A stretch of 64,000 nt of DNA, taken from Symbiodinium sp. CCMP2592 (Eukaryota > Sar > Dinophyceae > Suessiales > Symbiodiniaceae). This document shows positions 23,401 through 34,200 of this stretch, one piece after another. Within the stretch, counting starts at the first letter, position 1; each line of letters opens with the position of its first letter. Where the stretch lies: contig CAJNDT010003257.1 of NCBI GenBank assembly GCA_905221615.1, positions 186,001-250,000 of the forward strand. Direction: 5' to 3'. Below the pieces are notes generated by a model. That model ran no database searches and was not told the origin of the DNA. It was given only the letters and a program-made list of their open reading frames with translations. The translations under genes were made by a program, and so were the position numbers.

Positions 23401-24530
23401 TGCATTTGGTGCGGCTGATGCTCATGATGCACGCTGACTCTTATGCTGCACGGCGCTTGCTAACTTTTGGTGGTGCGGCTGATGCTCATGGTTTTTTGTT
23501 GCTCGGCTTTTGCTAGCAGTTGGTGCGGCTGATGCTCATGATGCGCGTCTCCTCCTCCGGCTGACTGTGCTGCACGGCTTTTGCTTGGCTTGGTGCGGCT
23601 GATGCTCAGACTGAGCGCTGAACTTTGTGCTGCTCGGCTTCTGCTAAGCTTTGATGCAGCTGATGCTCATACTGTCCCGGCTGACCCTTTTGTTTTTTGC
23701 TAGCATTTGGTGCGGCTGATGCTCATGTTGTTCGCTGACTTTTGTGCTGTTCCGCTTTTGTTAAGCTTTGGTGAGGCTGGTGTTCATAATGTTTTGCAGA
23801 GCTTTGGTGCGTCTGATGCTCATGATGTGCTGTCAAGTGCACGGCTACTGTCGCTGACTCTTGTGCTGGTTGGGTTTTGCAAGCATTTGGTGCGGCTGAT
23901 GCTTATGGCACGTGCTTTTTGTGCTGCTCGGCTTCTGCTAAGCTTTGGTACGGTTGATGCTCGGCTACTGTCCCGGCTGACTCTTATGCTGCTCGTCTTC
24001 GCTAGCTCATTTTATGAAGTTCATGCTCATGGAGCGCAGCTATTGTTCCGGCTGACCGTTGTGCTCCTTGGCGTTTGCTTAGCCTTTGTCTGCTGTGTCG
24101 GATGACTCTTGTGCTGCCCGACTCTTGCTGGCATCATTTTCGCAGCTGATGCTCATGATGTGCCGCTACTGTCCCGGCTGACTGTTGCGTTTCTCGGCTT
24201 TTGCCTGGCTTTGGTCCGGCTTATGCTCATGATGCGGTGGCTGACTCTCGCGCTGCTCGGCTTGTACTGAGCTTTGGTGCGGCTGATGCTCATGATGCAC
24301 ATCTACTGTTTCGGATGACTCTTCTGCTGGTCGACTTTTGTTGGCATCATTTTCGCAGCTGATGATCATGATGATGTGCGGCTATTGTCCCGGCTGACTC
24401 TTGTGCTGCTCGGCTTGAGCTGGCATTTGGCACGGGTGATACTCATGATGCGCGGCTACTGTCCCGGCTGACTATTGTGCTGCTCTGGCCCATTCCAGCT
24501 AGCTCTTGTGTTGCCCGGCTTTTGCTAATG
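20480..24530. repeat. Satellite array with ~135-150 bp period
   Basis: Spacing of GGCTTCTGTCCCGGGTGA is about 134-149 bp through 20.6-22.2 kb. Each unit is a dimer of two related ~65-75 bp halves, one with GCTGATGCTCATGATGCGCG plus the CCCGGG segment, the other with GCTGATGCTGATGATG plus TGCTGCTCGGCTTTTG. Units are well conserved on the left and degenerate toward 24.5 kb. Most units lack stop codons in the minus-strand frames, producing frames up to 145 codons. The period is not a multiple of three, so these are not considered genes. Confidence 0.95.
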
Positions 24531-27500
24531 TTCCATACTGTCGGCCATCAGAAGAACTATATGTGCCTTTCTTGCATCATAACCTCTGTTGGTTGGAGTC
24601 TGTTGAGAGGTTCTGCATGTTCTGCTAGTAGGCGAGATGTCCCGGTATTGCGAGCAGTTTATGTTCACGCGTTTTCTAGTAGTACGAGTCGTGGAATTGA
24701 TTCTTGATCTTGCGGAGGGGCTTGTCGTGATTCGACTGCTGGATCTCAGCCTGGCCGGTGGTATCGGTTTTATGCGGCGACGGGGGCCTCCTTCGTCGTT
24801 GTAGTCGCGGCTTAAAGTTTGATGGAGTTTGAGGGCGGAATTCGAGGCCTGCGACCCTTAAGAAACCTTCGAAACCCGGCCCGAACCTCGGACCCAAGAC
24901 GTGCAGCTTAAGCCGGCTTTATTTTTGGCACGTTTGGCGACCCACAACAGGAGCTTCATCGTGTTTCCAGCGGCCCAGGCTGAACAGAAAGCGTGCTTGA
25001 AACGTTCAGGGAACTTCGGAAGCACGGTTAAAGGTAACGTAGCTGAACTCGCAGGTATACCAGGAGCCCTTTACACATCGCTCATCAAACCGAGATCTTA
25101 CGACTATCTCATGTTGCTACAGATCTAGTTTGTTTATGCCAGAGGCATGCATTTTCACGCATGGATGCATGTGCAAATGCACATGACCGATGCGTGTGCC
25201 TTATTCGTGGCTAGTAATACATAATCATTCCTCTTTGGAATTCTCGTAGTATGTTTCACAGAGAGGGAGTAAGACGCGTTCACACTCGCACTTGTCTTTG
25301 TGCTCGCTTTGTTGGCTTTTGCACGCGATGGGCATGAACAAAGCGGTGCCGTGGTGACGTTCTCACGTCTCCGCGTGTCCTGATGTACGGACTGCATCCA
25401 CGCCCCTGGGAAGGTCTTGGTCTTGGTCAAGGTATGCCTTTGAGTTACTTGTGTGCAAGAAATCTCAGTCTCTGTCCTGTTCTGGCCTTGAGCCTTGGAG
25501 TTTAGTTACACGTCACTGCCAATCGGGGTCCATGTCTTAGTTGCCATGCGAAGCCCAAAGAAACCTTCAGCCTTATCCCCTACTTACTGACCTTCCTTCA
25601 TTTGAATTTTGATGTCCCTGAATTGCAAGAGATGTGGCTACGGCCAGGGCACTCTGGAGTTCTCCATGGTTTCGCCAGACCGACAACCAGTGAAGACACG
25701 AACAGGTCGGGAGGGTATCGCCAGTCTTTCTTGATATTCGTGGGCCTGACTCGGGAGTCGCGCATTCATGTGTGTTTGGCCGGAGCAGTTGACAAAGCTT
25801 TGCGTGCCGGATCCGACTCGCGAACGTCGCACTCGGGTCCCTAGTTGATTGCTGAAACCCACACCCTAACTACAAAGTGTGAATCCGAGGCTCTTTTCAA
25901 CCCAGCCGACAGTCCGAAGCTTGCTGGAGGTGCTGACCCGCAGGACCCGGATAGTGGCGGCCAGTGGGGGCCCTAAGGAGCAAACCGTGGGGAGTGCCGG
26001 CATTGCCGGGCCTCTGGTTTTGGAAGCTAAGCTACTTGAGGGAAAGGCTCAGGTGTGTGCTCGTGGGGTTGGGACTGGTGTGGACGTGGTTTGAGTATGG
26101 GATCGGCTTGGCGGACTTTGTGCACCGGTGGCCCCCGTTTGCCCATTACAACTCCGCAGAACCCTATGTCCATGGTTCAGGAAGAAGGTCAGTAGAAACG
26201 AGTGCTGGGAATTCTCAAGCTTGGCGTGGCAAAGTTGCACTTCGTAAGGCCTTTTAATCAGGGAGGCAGGTTCGGTCCAGGTCCATCCGTCTGCTGATGC
26301 ACGTGTGAAACCTCTCCCCTTGATACTCTTTGCATTGCCTCGGTCAGTCGCAGTTAACACTTCGCAACACAAGATTCTCAAAGAGTATATGGCATACAGG
26401 GCAAGCCGAAACCCGACGGGAGCCCTTTCTCCTTGTCGGCGGCTTGCTGGTGCGACGTGTTTTTGTCTCTGCTGCTCTTACGAGCTCTGAGGCCGATCTC
26501 CATCTCTTGCGCGGTGCAGGCGCGAGCCAGGGAAGCGGAGTTGGAGTCAGCTTTGCCGGGACCGCTTGAGCTGAGTTGCTCCCACGAGCTGCATTGAATT
26601 TTAAGATGTGTTAAGGTAGTGGCGCAGATGATAGTTGCGGTGATGACGAAGTCGGTGAGTGAGTGGCGATCGCGATAATGTTGATTGTGCCGGCGAGCAT
26701 GGTGATGATGATGATGATGATGATGGTGATTGTCATGGTGATGGTGAGGATGATGGTGGGTTGAGACTGTGTGTTGGTGCGGCACACGTAACAGTGACGA
26801 CAGCAAACCCGCGATGACAGTGCTCAGGGGTAATTGGCACTACTCCTCTGAGGTCTTGTGCTCAAGGTTTGTGGCATAGGCCGCAGGCCTTTTTGCTTTA
26901 GTAGGCTGGTTGCCGGCTTTATCGCGGCTCTTGAATCCGGCTTTAAAGGTCCCACTCAGGTCCTCTCTTCACACAACTCCGCGGGTTGAAGCCCAGCTTC
27001 AAAAGTTTTCAACATCTAAGTGTCTTCTGCTGTGGGGACCTCGTCCAGGTGCAGTTCGTAGAGGAGACGCTCCAACAGCCCCGGTCCCAAAAGGACAGGT
27101 GGTGAACGCCTCGTGAAAGGTTTGAGGCTGTGACAGTGGCTTGGATAGTTTGGGGCGGGCCCGTGATGGACATGAGCTCGCACCGGATAATTGATATGCG
27201 TAAATGTTTCCAACAAGGCAAGTGTAATTCGGCAGCTAGATGCATTGCTCGCGCTTTCCGCATGCCTACCGACCTTCACTGAAGACAGTTGCCAGCATGC
27301 TTCTCAGGGTGTACCTGTCCTTCGGCAGCTTCGAAGCTGCGAGGCATCGGGGGCGTGGTATATGAAGGGGACTGTTCCGGCTGAAGGCCGGGCAGCCGAG
27401 ATTTCTTTCTCGAGCCATGGTTCATTGTCGTAGTTTCAACAGGAGACGCGCTGCAACAAGGAACAGGGTAGTCGAGAACGTGGAAGCCACCGAAATCAAG

Positions 27501-28221
27501 GGCCCTCGTCTGGGTTTCGGATTGGAGGATTGACTATGGTTCGCTCATAAAGAGCCTTCGGATCTGATGCGATCAACGGCGGAGAGGGTTGCTGAAGCAA
27601 GATGCACCATGCCCGAGTCTTGAACGGCCCCCAATGCGCTGCGCAATCTGGGAGGCAGAGACAGTTGCTTCTGGCTGGAAACGTAGCACGGCCCTCTGAG
27701 GGAACCCATGCGTCGCTCATGTTTGCTGCGATTGTTTTGCAAGGCTATCCATAAGTGCCTGTTGTCCAACGAGCAAGTGTGGTTGGATGAACCAGGTCTC
27801 GAAGTACTTGCCCACAGTGTCAACGCCAAACCAAGAGAATTGTGAAGACAGCTCAGGTGAGCAACACAGCGCAGGAGTACACGCCTACCGACTTCTGGAC
27901 GAAGCGTGATGACATTGCAGCCAGGCCCGTCGATTTACCTTGGAGGCTTTGCGTCTGGGTGGTTTGGTATCTTCAGATTCGGGCCCCAAAGGCTGCCAGA
28001 TCTGGATTAGCCGGGCTTCGGTGTCAGTAGCCGTAAGACCGGAAGAAGCCAAAATCATAACTTGCTTTGCACAAGTTCGTCATCTGGCCGGCACATCGCC
28101 ATATTCCGCTGCAGGATGCTTGAAAAGATCAATGGCACCCTGTGGCGCCCGGGCCCACTCCATCGATGAATCTGGCACTGTCCAAAGGGTGCTAGGAGTC
28201 TGAGTCCTTTGCCGAGGCCAG
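24531..28221. other. Mostly uninterpreted; (GAT)n microsatellite near 26.70-26.76 kb
   Basis: A GATGATGATG/GGTGAT tract lies at about 26698-26760. Elsewhere short frames such as DVPELQEMWLRPG near 25.61 kb may be exon fragments of a multi-intron gene, but I could not support a model. Confidence 0.35.
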
Positions 28222-28281
28222 GCCTATGTCAAGGCCATGCAGTTCGAGATCATGAAGGCCACTCTTGAAATCTTGGGCCTG
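28222..28281 (+). CDS. Putative exon C1 of unidentified gene C
   Basis: Bounded by AG|G and a GT donor, in phase 0 at both ends. It encodes AYVKAMQFEIMKATLEILGL. It is helical and joins in phase to the next candidate exon. There is no paralogue for comparison, so support is splice context and composition only. Confidence 0.35.
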
Positions 28282-28466
28282 GTTGGGAGCACGTGCTGCG
28301 GTTAGGGTTTGGTGTTGATGCTGCATGTGAATTGACGAATTTTTGGTAGCGAGCATCGGTTGCTCTGAATTATACATTGACATTTCATGGGCCACCATGG
28401 AGATTCAGGAATGTGGCAACACAGCATTTTGACGCATCTCTGGCTGTTGCGCTTTGCTTTCTCCAG

Positions 28467-28511
28467 GTTGACTTCGCGAAGCAGTTTGAAGACTCCATCA
28501 CGGCCGTGCAG
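28467..28511 (+). CDS. Putative exon C2 of unidentified gene C, just upstream of HNH-1
   Basis: TTTCTCCAG|G acceptor, encodes VDFAKQFEDSITAVQ, then a GC donor (CAG|GCAGGT) in phase 0. A GT donor four bases downstream is an alternative. HNH-1 begins 128 bases later, so that ORF would lie in the following intron. Confidence 0.4.
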
Positions 28512-28639
28512 GCAGGTCGACCTCCGAAGACCATACTGTACCGGCATGGCCAGCTCTCAGCGATCAGGATATAAGCGCAGCTGTGAATCGACGACAATGC
28601 CAGTATCAATCTTCCAGATAGGTCTGAGAAACAAAAAGG

Positions 28640-29821
28640 ATGACCTTCACGCAGCGATGGATGGCTTCCGGCCAAGCCTTTCGGGTTTGGGAGGTTCGAA
28701 GGATTGCAAGCTGTTGGGAGGTGAGCTCCTGCGGCCGAGTGCGGTCAAAAAGCGGCATCGTGAGCCAAGGAAGTTTGAATGCTTCGGGTTATCGGCACGT
28801 GAATATTGACAGCAAGGCGTTCCTTGTTCATCGGCTGGTTGCCGCCACGTTTTTAGGTCCACCTCCAACTGCGGCAATGTGGCAGGTGAATCACATAGAC
28901 AACAATAGGTCTAACAATCACGTGAGGAACCTTCAGTATGTGACAGCAAGTCAGAATACCCGTCACTCCTGGGCTACCAATGAGTCGCGGCGGTCAAATG
29001 CAGAAAAGCGAGGCAAGGCAGTCTATTGGCGAGTTTCTGGCCATGAGCTTTGGTCATTGGCCCATTCTCAAGCCGAACTTGTCAGGATGCTAGGTGTGTC
29101 TACAGCAGCCGTGTCAAGCTGTTATCATGGCTTGGAGACACAATGCATTGCAAGAGGCACCCGTTATGAATTCAAGGCTGCGAGATCACCTTGCTCGCCC
29201 TTCGAAGGCGAGCTTTGGCAACCCGCTATACATGCCGGGGAAGACATGCAGATCCCTGGACTTATGGTCAGCAGCCATGGACGAATCAGATCATCATTTG
29301 GTGACCATCAGTACATCTGTCGTGGGTACCTTGGTGCGAATGGTTATTACAGGGTTAGAAAGGCGAACCGCGCATTTTTGGTGCACCGTCTGGTTGCAGG
29401 AACCTTCCTGGGGCCACCTTTTGGAACAGCATGCCTGGTCAACCACCGTGACTCGAACAAAGGAAACAATCACGTGCAAAATCTGGAATATGTCACACCG
29501 TCCGAGAACCGACGCCATGCACTTCAACAGCGAGTTGGAAGGGGCCCACACAGGACAAACAGCAAAGCGGTGCAGGCTCGTTTCAAAGGAACGTGCGATG
29601 AGTGGCTCCGGTTTGATTCCATCAAAGCAGCCGCCCTGCATACAAGCACCTCGCAAAAGCTGGTTTCGGATCTATGCAAGGCACGGCAGGTCGGCGACCA
29701 GAGCGAACTGCCTTGCATGTGGGACTTTCGTTTTGCTCCTTACGAGCCGCTCCCGGAAGAGGAGTGGCGTCCGGTGGTATTGGACGGTGCACGCGCACCA
29801 ATCGCTACAATCAAAGATTAA
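28640..29821 (+). CDS. HNH-1: double NUMOD4-HNH homing-endonuclease-like protein
   Basis: An uninterrupted 393-codon ORF starting at ATG, made of two homologous halves. Half one has a NUMOD4-like segment (about residues 26-56, WEVSSCGRVRS), an HNH core (62-110, His64, N84-H-I-D87, N92-N93, N97-L98) and a NUMOD1-like helix-turn-helix segment (126-165). Half two repeats NUMOD4 (191-240, GLMVSSHGRI), HNH (247-293, N268-H-R-D271) and a NUMOD1-like segment (308-350), and ends with WDFRF and EEEWRPVV. Family knowledge: HNH_3 nucleases with NUMOD modules are DNA-cutting mobile genes of phages, organellar introns and large viruses. Here the ORF is intronless, sense-oriented and between putative exons C2 and C3. 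Catalytic residues look intact in both halves. Activity and expression are unknown. Confidence 0.85.
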   Translation: MTFTQRWMASGQAFRVWEVRRIASCWEVSSCGRVRSKSGIVSQGSLNASGYRHVNIDSKAFLVHRLVAATFLGPPPTAAMWQVNHIDNNRSNNHVRNLQYVTASQNTRHSWATNESRRSNAEKRGKAVYWRVSGHELWSLAHSQAELVRMLGVSTAAVSSCYHGLETQCIARGTRYEFKAARSPCSPFEGELWQPAIHAGEDMQIPGLMVSSHGRIRSSFGDHQYICRGYLGANGYYRVRKANRAFLVHRLVAGTFLGPPFGTACLVNHRDSNKGNNHVQNLEYVTPSENRRHALQQRVGRGPHRTNSKAVQARFKGTCDEWLRFDSIKAAALHTSTSQKLVSDLCKARQVGDQSELPCMWDFRFAPYEPLPEEEWRPVVLDGARAPIATIKD

Positions 29822-30582
29822 AAAGCCTGCGCCAACAAGAGTACTTGTAATTCGGCCAGGCTTTGAAGTCAAAGGTATGCTTGGGGCTCTGTTGTTCAAG
29901 ACTGCCGCCGAAAGTGAACGGCTACGTCCTCTATATACATTAAGCTGAGCTCAGTGCGGCATGTCCATTCAAGCCAACGCTTGCCAGGTCGCCGAGCAGG
30001 CAAAGGTCGTCAACGAGTATGAGCAGCAGGCCAAGCGGGGTCACACGCCTGTGTAATGGGGAGTTCATGCCACTGAGTGCGCCCATCACGCAGTGCCACA
30101 AAGGTGAATCTTTGCCAACATTTAGTCGTGTGTGGGGTGCGAATGTTAGCTCAGCAGGCATCCAAGGCGTGTTGTGTGCGAAATTGTGCCTGCTTCCACA
30201 GCTGGATTCCTCCAGGTGCAGCGCGTGGTGCAGCACATCTCTGTCATGAAGTCAGAGAACGAGGCTCCAAGTTCTAGCCTGCATACGGTTCATGTTTGGG
30301 TCACAAGCGACAAGACGACAAAATCAACCAGCCGCTTGGGGCATGTACAGTGTGCCAGCTACTGAACATCAAGCTGCAGGGGAACCTGAAGCTTCTGCAG
30401 GGATGAGTCGATGAACGCATGTCACGCTCCGTTGCAAGGCTGCCATAGCCAATATTTCGGCGGGTGCAGAAGCCAAATCCAAGGCCCGGCGAGGGCAGAC
30501 GAAGGGGGTATAAGATGAAGTCAGCCGTGTTCCTCCCACATTGCATGAAGCATACGTCGAGCTTTGCCGACGGACATGCGAG

Positions 30583-30627
30583 GAGATTCGGGCAGCAGCT
30601 CGCCGTGATGCCTTCAACCTGAAGCAG
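30583..30627 (+). CDS. Putative exon C3 of unidentified gene C
   Basis: ATGCGAG|G acceptor, encodes EIRAAARRDAFNLKQ in phase 0; the 3' limit is uncertain (CAG|GG or CAGG|GT). It follows HNH-1 and continues the helical character of C1 and C2. Confidence 0.35.
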
Positions 30628-30868
30628 GGTATGAAGGCATCCTTTACGGCACACGCAGGTCTTCAATGTGCATTCTGGCCTCTACAAGTAGCTCTTTGGC
30701 TCGGGCAAGCCCCATGCAACCTGAGGGAGTCTCAGCATAGCTTTCAGGGTGCAAAGGCTTTGCTGGTGTTTTTGGGTTTCTGTCACGGCTGCTGTCACCT
30801 CAACCCGTCGTCAAGATCTACAGACAATGGGAATCAGCACTGCTTCGCCGAACCTTTCGATATTGGAG

Positions 30869-30916
30869 GCGCAGAAGTACTCCGAGCTCCAGAAAAAGTT
30901 GGAGCGTGGAGCTCAG
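30869..30916 (+). CDS. Putative exon C4 of unidentified gene C
   Basis: GGAG|G acceptor, encodes AQKYSELQKKLERGAQ (16 codons, phase 0), with a GA donor (CAG|GAAATC). The charged, heptad-like sequence suggests a coiled coil. Confidence 0.4.
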
Positions 30917-31156
30917 GAAATCGACACCAAGTGATTCCGGCCCTGCAAGCCTCTGAGTAGCTCAGGTTGAATGGAGTGCAGATGAGCGAGTACTTCAAGA
31001 TCAAGTCAGTGCAAGGCCAGAGCAGCAGCGGCAAGGCGCCGACCCCAGCACACGCCATTCAGGACGCGCTTGTGGGATGGGGCTACAGGCTTGGGCTTGA
31101 AAGAGGCTTCCACTGGAGTACGAAACACTTGATTGGAGACTATATGCCATGTTCAG

Positions 31157-31246
31157 GATCCGTATAAGGCCCAGCGACCCGATGATGAAGCTTTCAAGAC
31201 CACACATGCCCAAGGAGCCGAGCATAGACGTCATGAAGCCCGAAAG
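31157..31246 (+). CDS. Putative exon C6 of unidentified gene C
   Basis: TTCAG|G acceptor, 30 codons beginning DPYKAQRPDDEAFKTTHAQ, with a GT donor (AAG|GTCATG) in phase 0. One or more exons are expected between C4 and this one. The protein family was not recognised. Confidence 0.3.
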
Positions 31247-34200
31247 GTCATGCTTGAAGTCAGCCGTTGGGTTCATCACTGAATTCTTTGCCACTTCGAG
31301 CTTGTCGGACCCATCCGAACCTTATCCGACAAGTTCAATGTGATAGTCCCTCGTCCCTACCAAGCCTTAGCCTTAGTCTAAGAGATCACTGAGCAACCCC
31401 CCAGTTCTCGATTTGAAACCGAACTTCTTAGGCATGTCCGAGTTGCGAGAGCGTAAATCTGAAGCAATCACAGTGTTCGCCTGGGATTGTCCGAGCATGC
31501 CGAAACTCTCAGATTTCAAGATCTTTGCTTGGTAGTCCAAGAAGGAAGCCCCAAGGTCGTGGTCGGCCTGCCCACGGTAGGTCAGAGGTCGCTCGAGGCC
31601 GGAGTGGGGGAGCCTCGGGGGAGTTCGCTTTGGGTTTTGGAAAAGGGTTGGGGGTTGGGTGTGACGGTGGAAGGCTTATGAAAGGGTTTAGTACTTTAGG
31701 GTTCAGGGTTTGCGTGTTCTGCGCGTCGTTGAAGGCAAAAGTTGAAGCTCACTCCTGGCACATACAAGAACCCGACGTTAGAGCAGGTTTTTTCATTCAG
31801 TTCGGAGTTTAGGTATGGAGTTTCGTTCCAACTTCTCGTCGAAAGTGCATGGCCGGGTGGTGTTCACCCGTTCGCTGTTTCACTTTGTCACGCCTGGGCA
31901 GCCCTCGTCCGGAAGTGATGCAGGCAGGATGCACAGTGATGCTACTCGTAGCATCCCGAGCCCCCTTTCTGGACTTCCTCAGCAGAGAAGTCCGGGTGCG
32001 GAGTTCGCTTCGCAGGCTGGCCCAAAGCATCCCGACCTCTAGCAGCCGGGAGGCGGCTGGGCATGGAGTCTCGGAGGCTCCAGGACTCCAGAAAGGCTTC
32101 GTTCAGGCATGGTTCTTGAACTAGCAACACCCATAAATCCCATAAGCATCGTAGCAGCAGCAAGATTGAGTACAGGATTTGTCGGTCCAACATGTCGGAG
32201 GGGGCTTTCTTCGAAGACGGAAGGGTCAGCATCAGTGTGGATGGCTTTGATGCAATTTTTGTTTCTCGATGGGTCTGAAGGGCTAAAGGTTCAGTTGGGG
32301 TGTTGTGTGTGAGGGTCTGAATTTAAGACGAGGCTTCAACCGTTGTGTGTTGGTTTGAACCTTTAAGCAGCTCATAATCCAATCGAGTTGCACGACGAGC
32401 TAGGCAGGCAGAGAGTTGTCAGAGCCAAGAAGTTTGGTCTAGTTCCGATTCCCTGTGTTGTCTTCAAAGGAGTCATCCCCCCATGACCCTTTTGAAGACT
32501 TAGCGCTGCAGGTCCGGAGCTCCGGTGAGGTGTCTCCGCGTGACCCAGTGAAGGTCGCAGCTGCATCGCTGTAGGGTTCAGGCTTTTCGGGCGTAGTATA
32601 GGGTTTATGGGGTTTATGGGGCTAACACGCCTTATAGGGCTTATAGAGCTTATGGGGCTTACGGGCTTATGGGGTGTATAGGGCTCATGGGGTTGTTTAT
32701 AAGGCCCAGGGTTGAGAGTCGTGGAGGGGTTAAGAGGCGGCATCGGGTTGAGGATCCGATCTGGGGATAGTTTCCCTGAAAGTAGCCCGCTCCCCACCGG
32801 ACGGTCCAGTAGATCGAGAGCACAAAGACCCCACCACGGGGTGTTCCACAGCGCGGCGCGCGGAGAGTCCGCTGCCCGCGATCCCTTCATTTAACGGGCG
32901 ACACGGGTGAGAGACAGTTGGAAAAACCGTTCCGCAATGGCTACAGTTCGCCTCTACGGGTTGGCACGGAATCCGAAAAGCCCAGAACGTGTTCAGCCCC
33001 CAAGTCCACTTTACATAATATGGCACAGACACTATCAAGTTACTAAAGAAGCTTGCATATTTCCGATGCTAGTCGTTAGGGCTCCTGAACAAAGTTCTAG
33101 TATATCATACCCAAAGACCTGTGATGCATGAAAACTTTCCTGGGAATGCTCAGTGCAGCAATTCAACGAAGCGGTGGGGTAGGAGAGATAGAGACAGCCT
33201 TCTCCAGAAATTGAAGTCTCACAGGCCTTTCGGACTGTTTGGGCAAGGGGTTGACCTGCTGTCAATGGGACACTTCTGTATCTCGTGACGCTTGTGTTGC
33301 GTGGTTGAGAATACTGCAGTTGTCTCCGCGTGAGCATCAGAAGCCCAATTTGAGTACGTCCCCATCCAAAACCTTATTTCAAGTATTAAAACCCCTTATA
33401 TCAGAAGTGTGGCCTGAGGCTTAAAAGGCTGAATGAGGTCGACAGGATTGTGCTTAATGTTGACAAGGCGCATGAAAGGTTGCTACCCTGACGTCGGTTC
33501 GAACTGTTGGCACTTGTTGCAGCAACCTTGAAGCTCGAAATGTTCGATAATGCAGCCGTATAGTGCCATTATACACCCCCAAATCCTGCAGACCCGAATC
33601 CACAACTACTTCATTCCAGCCCCAGACACCTCATCGAACTCCTTTGCCCCAAAGATTCCTGTGGCCACTTGCCATACAACGAACCATTACAGATTCAAGA
33701 AAGCTGCCATGGCACCCTAAACCCTGAAATCATGACCGCGACGGAATGTTGATTTGCCGTGCCCCGCAGCATTCTCACAGGCTCCATGGCTTCGGCGCAG
33801 TATGGTGTCGAAGGGATGTTGAGGGTTCCGGAGCGTGTTCGAGTCAATACCGTGGTTGTCCCAGGGTCTCCGTAGACACTTGAGGCTGCAAGCCATCCCT
33901 TCTACACATTTCAATTTTGAGCCCACGGTTTCTTGCAGCACCTACCATACCAAAAGCACAAGCAGCGGAGTAGCTTCACCATGGCTACCGAGTCCTGCAC
34001 CTGCAAGCTCCATACTTCAAAGTTTGAGCCACGAGGGCTCCCGAAGCGAGATCCGAGCGCCTGGCGCGGAGGACATGCCTGTGCCATGGCGGTAGCTCGC
34101 TTTCGACGATGCAGTCGGGCAGCCCGGAAGTAACATGTCCGTTGTTCTCGCAATGGACCCCATGCTGAACTCACATTGCTGCGAAGTCTCTCTAGGTTTG

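Noticed and set aside
20480-24530. CRISPR array
   Set aside because: The whole unit repeats, there are no unique spacers, the repeats are long and dimeric, and the sequence is eukaryotic in character.
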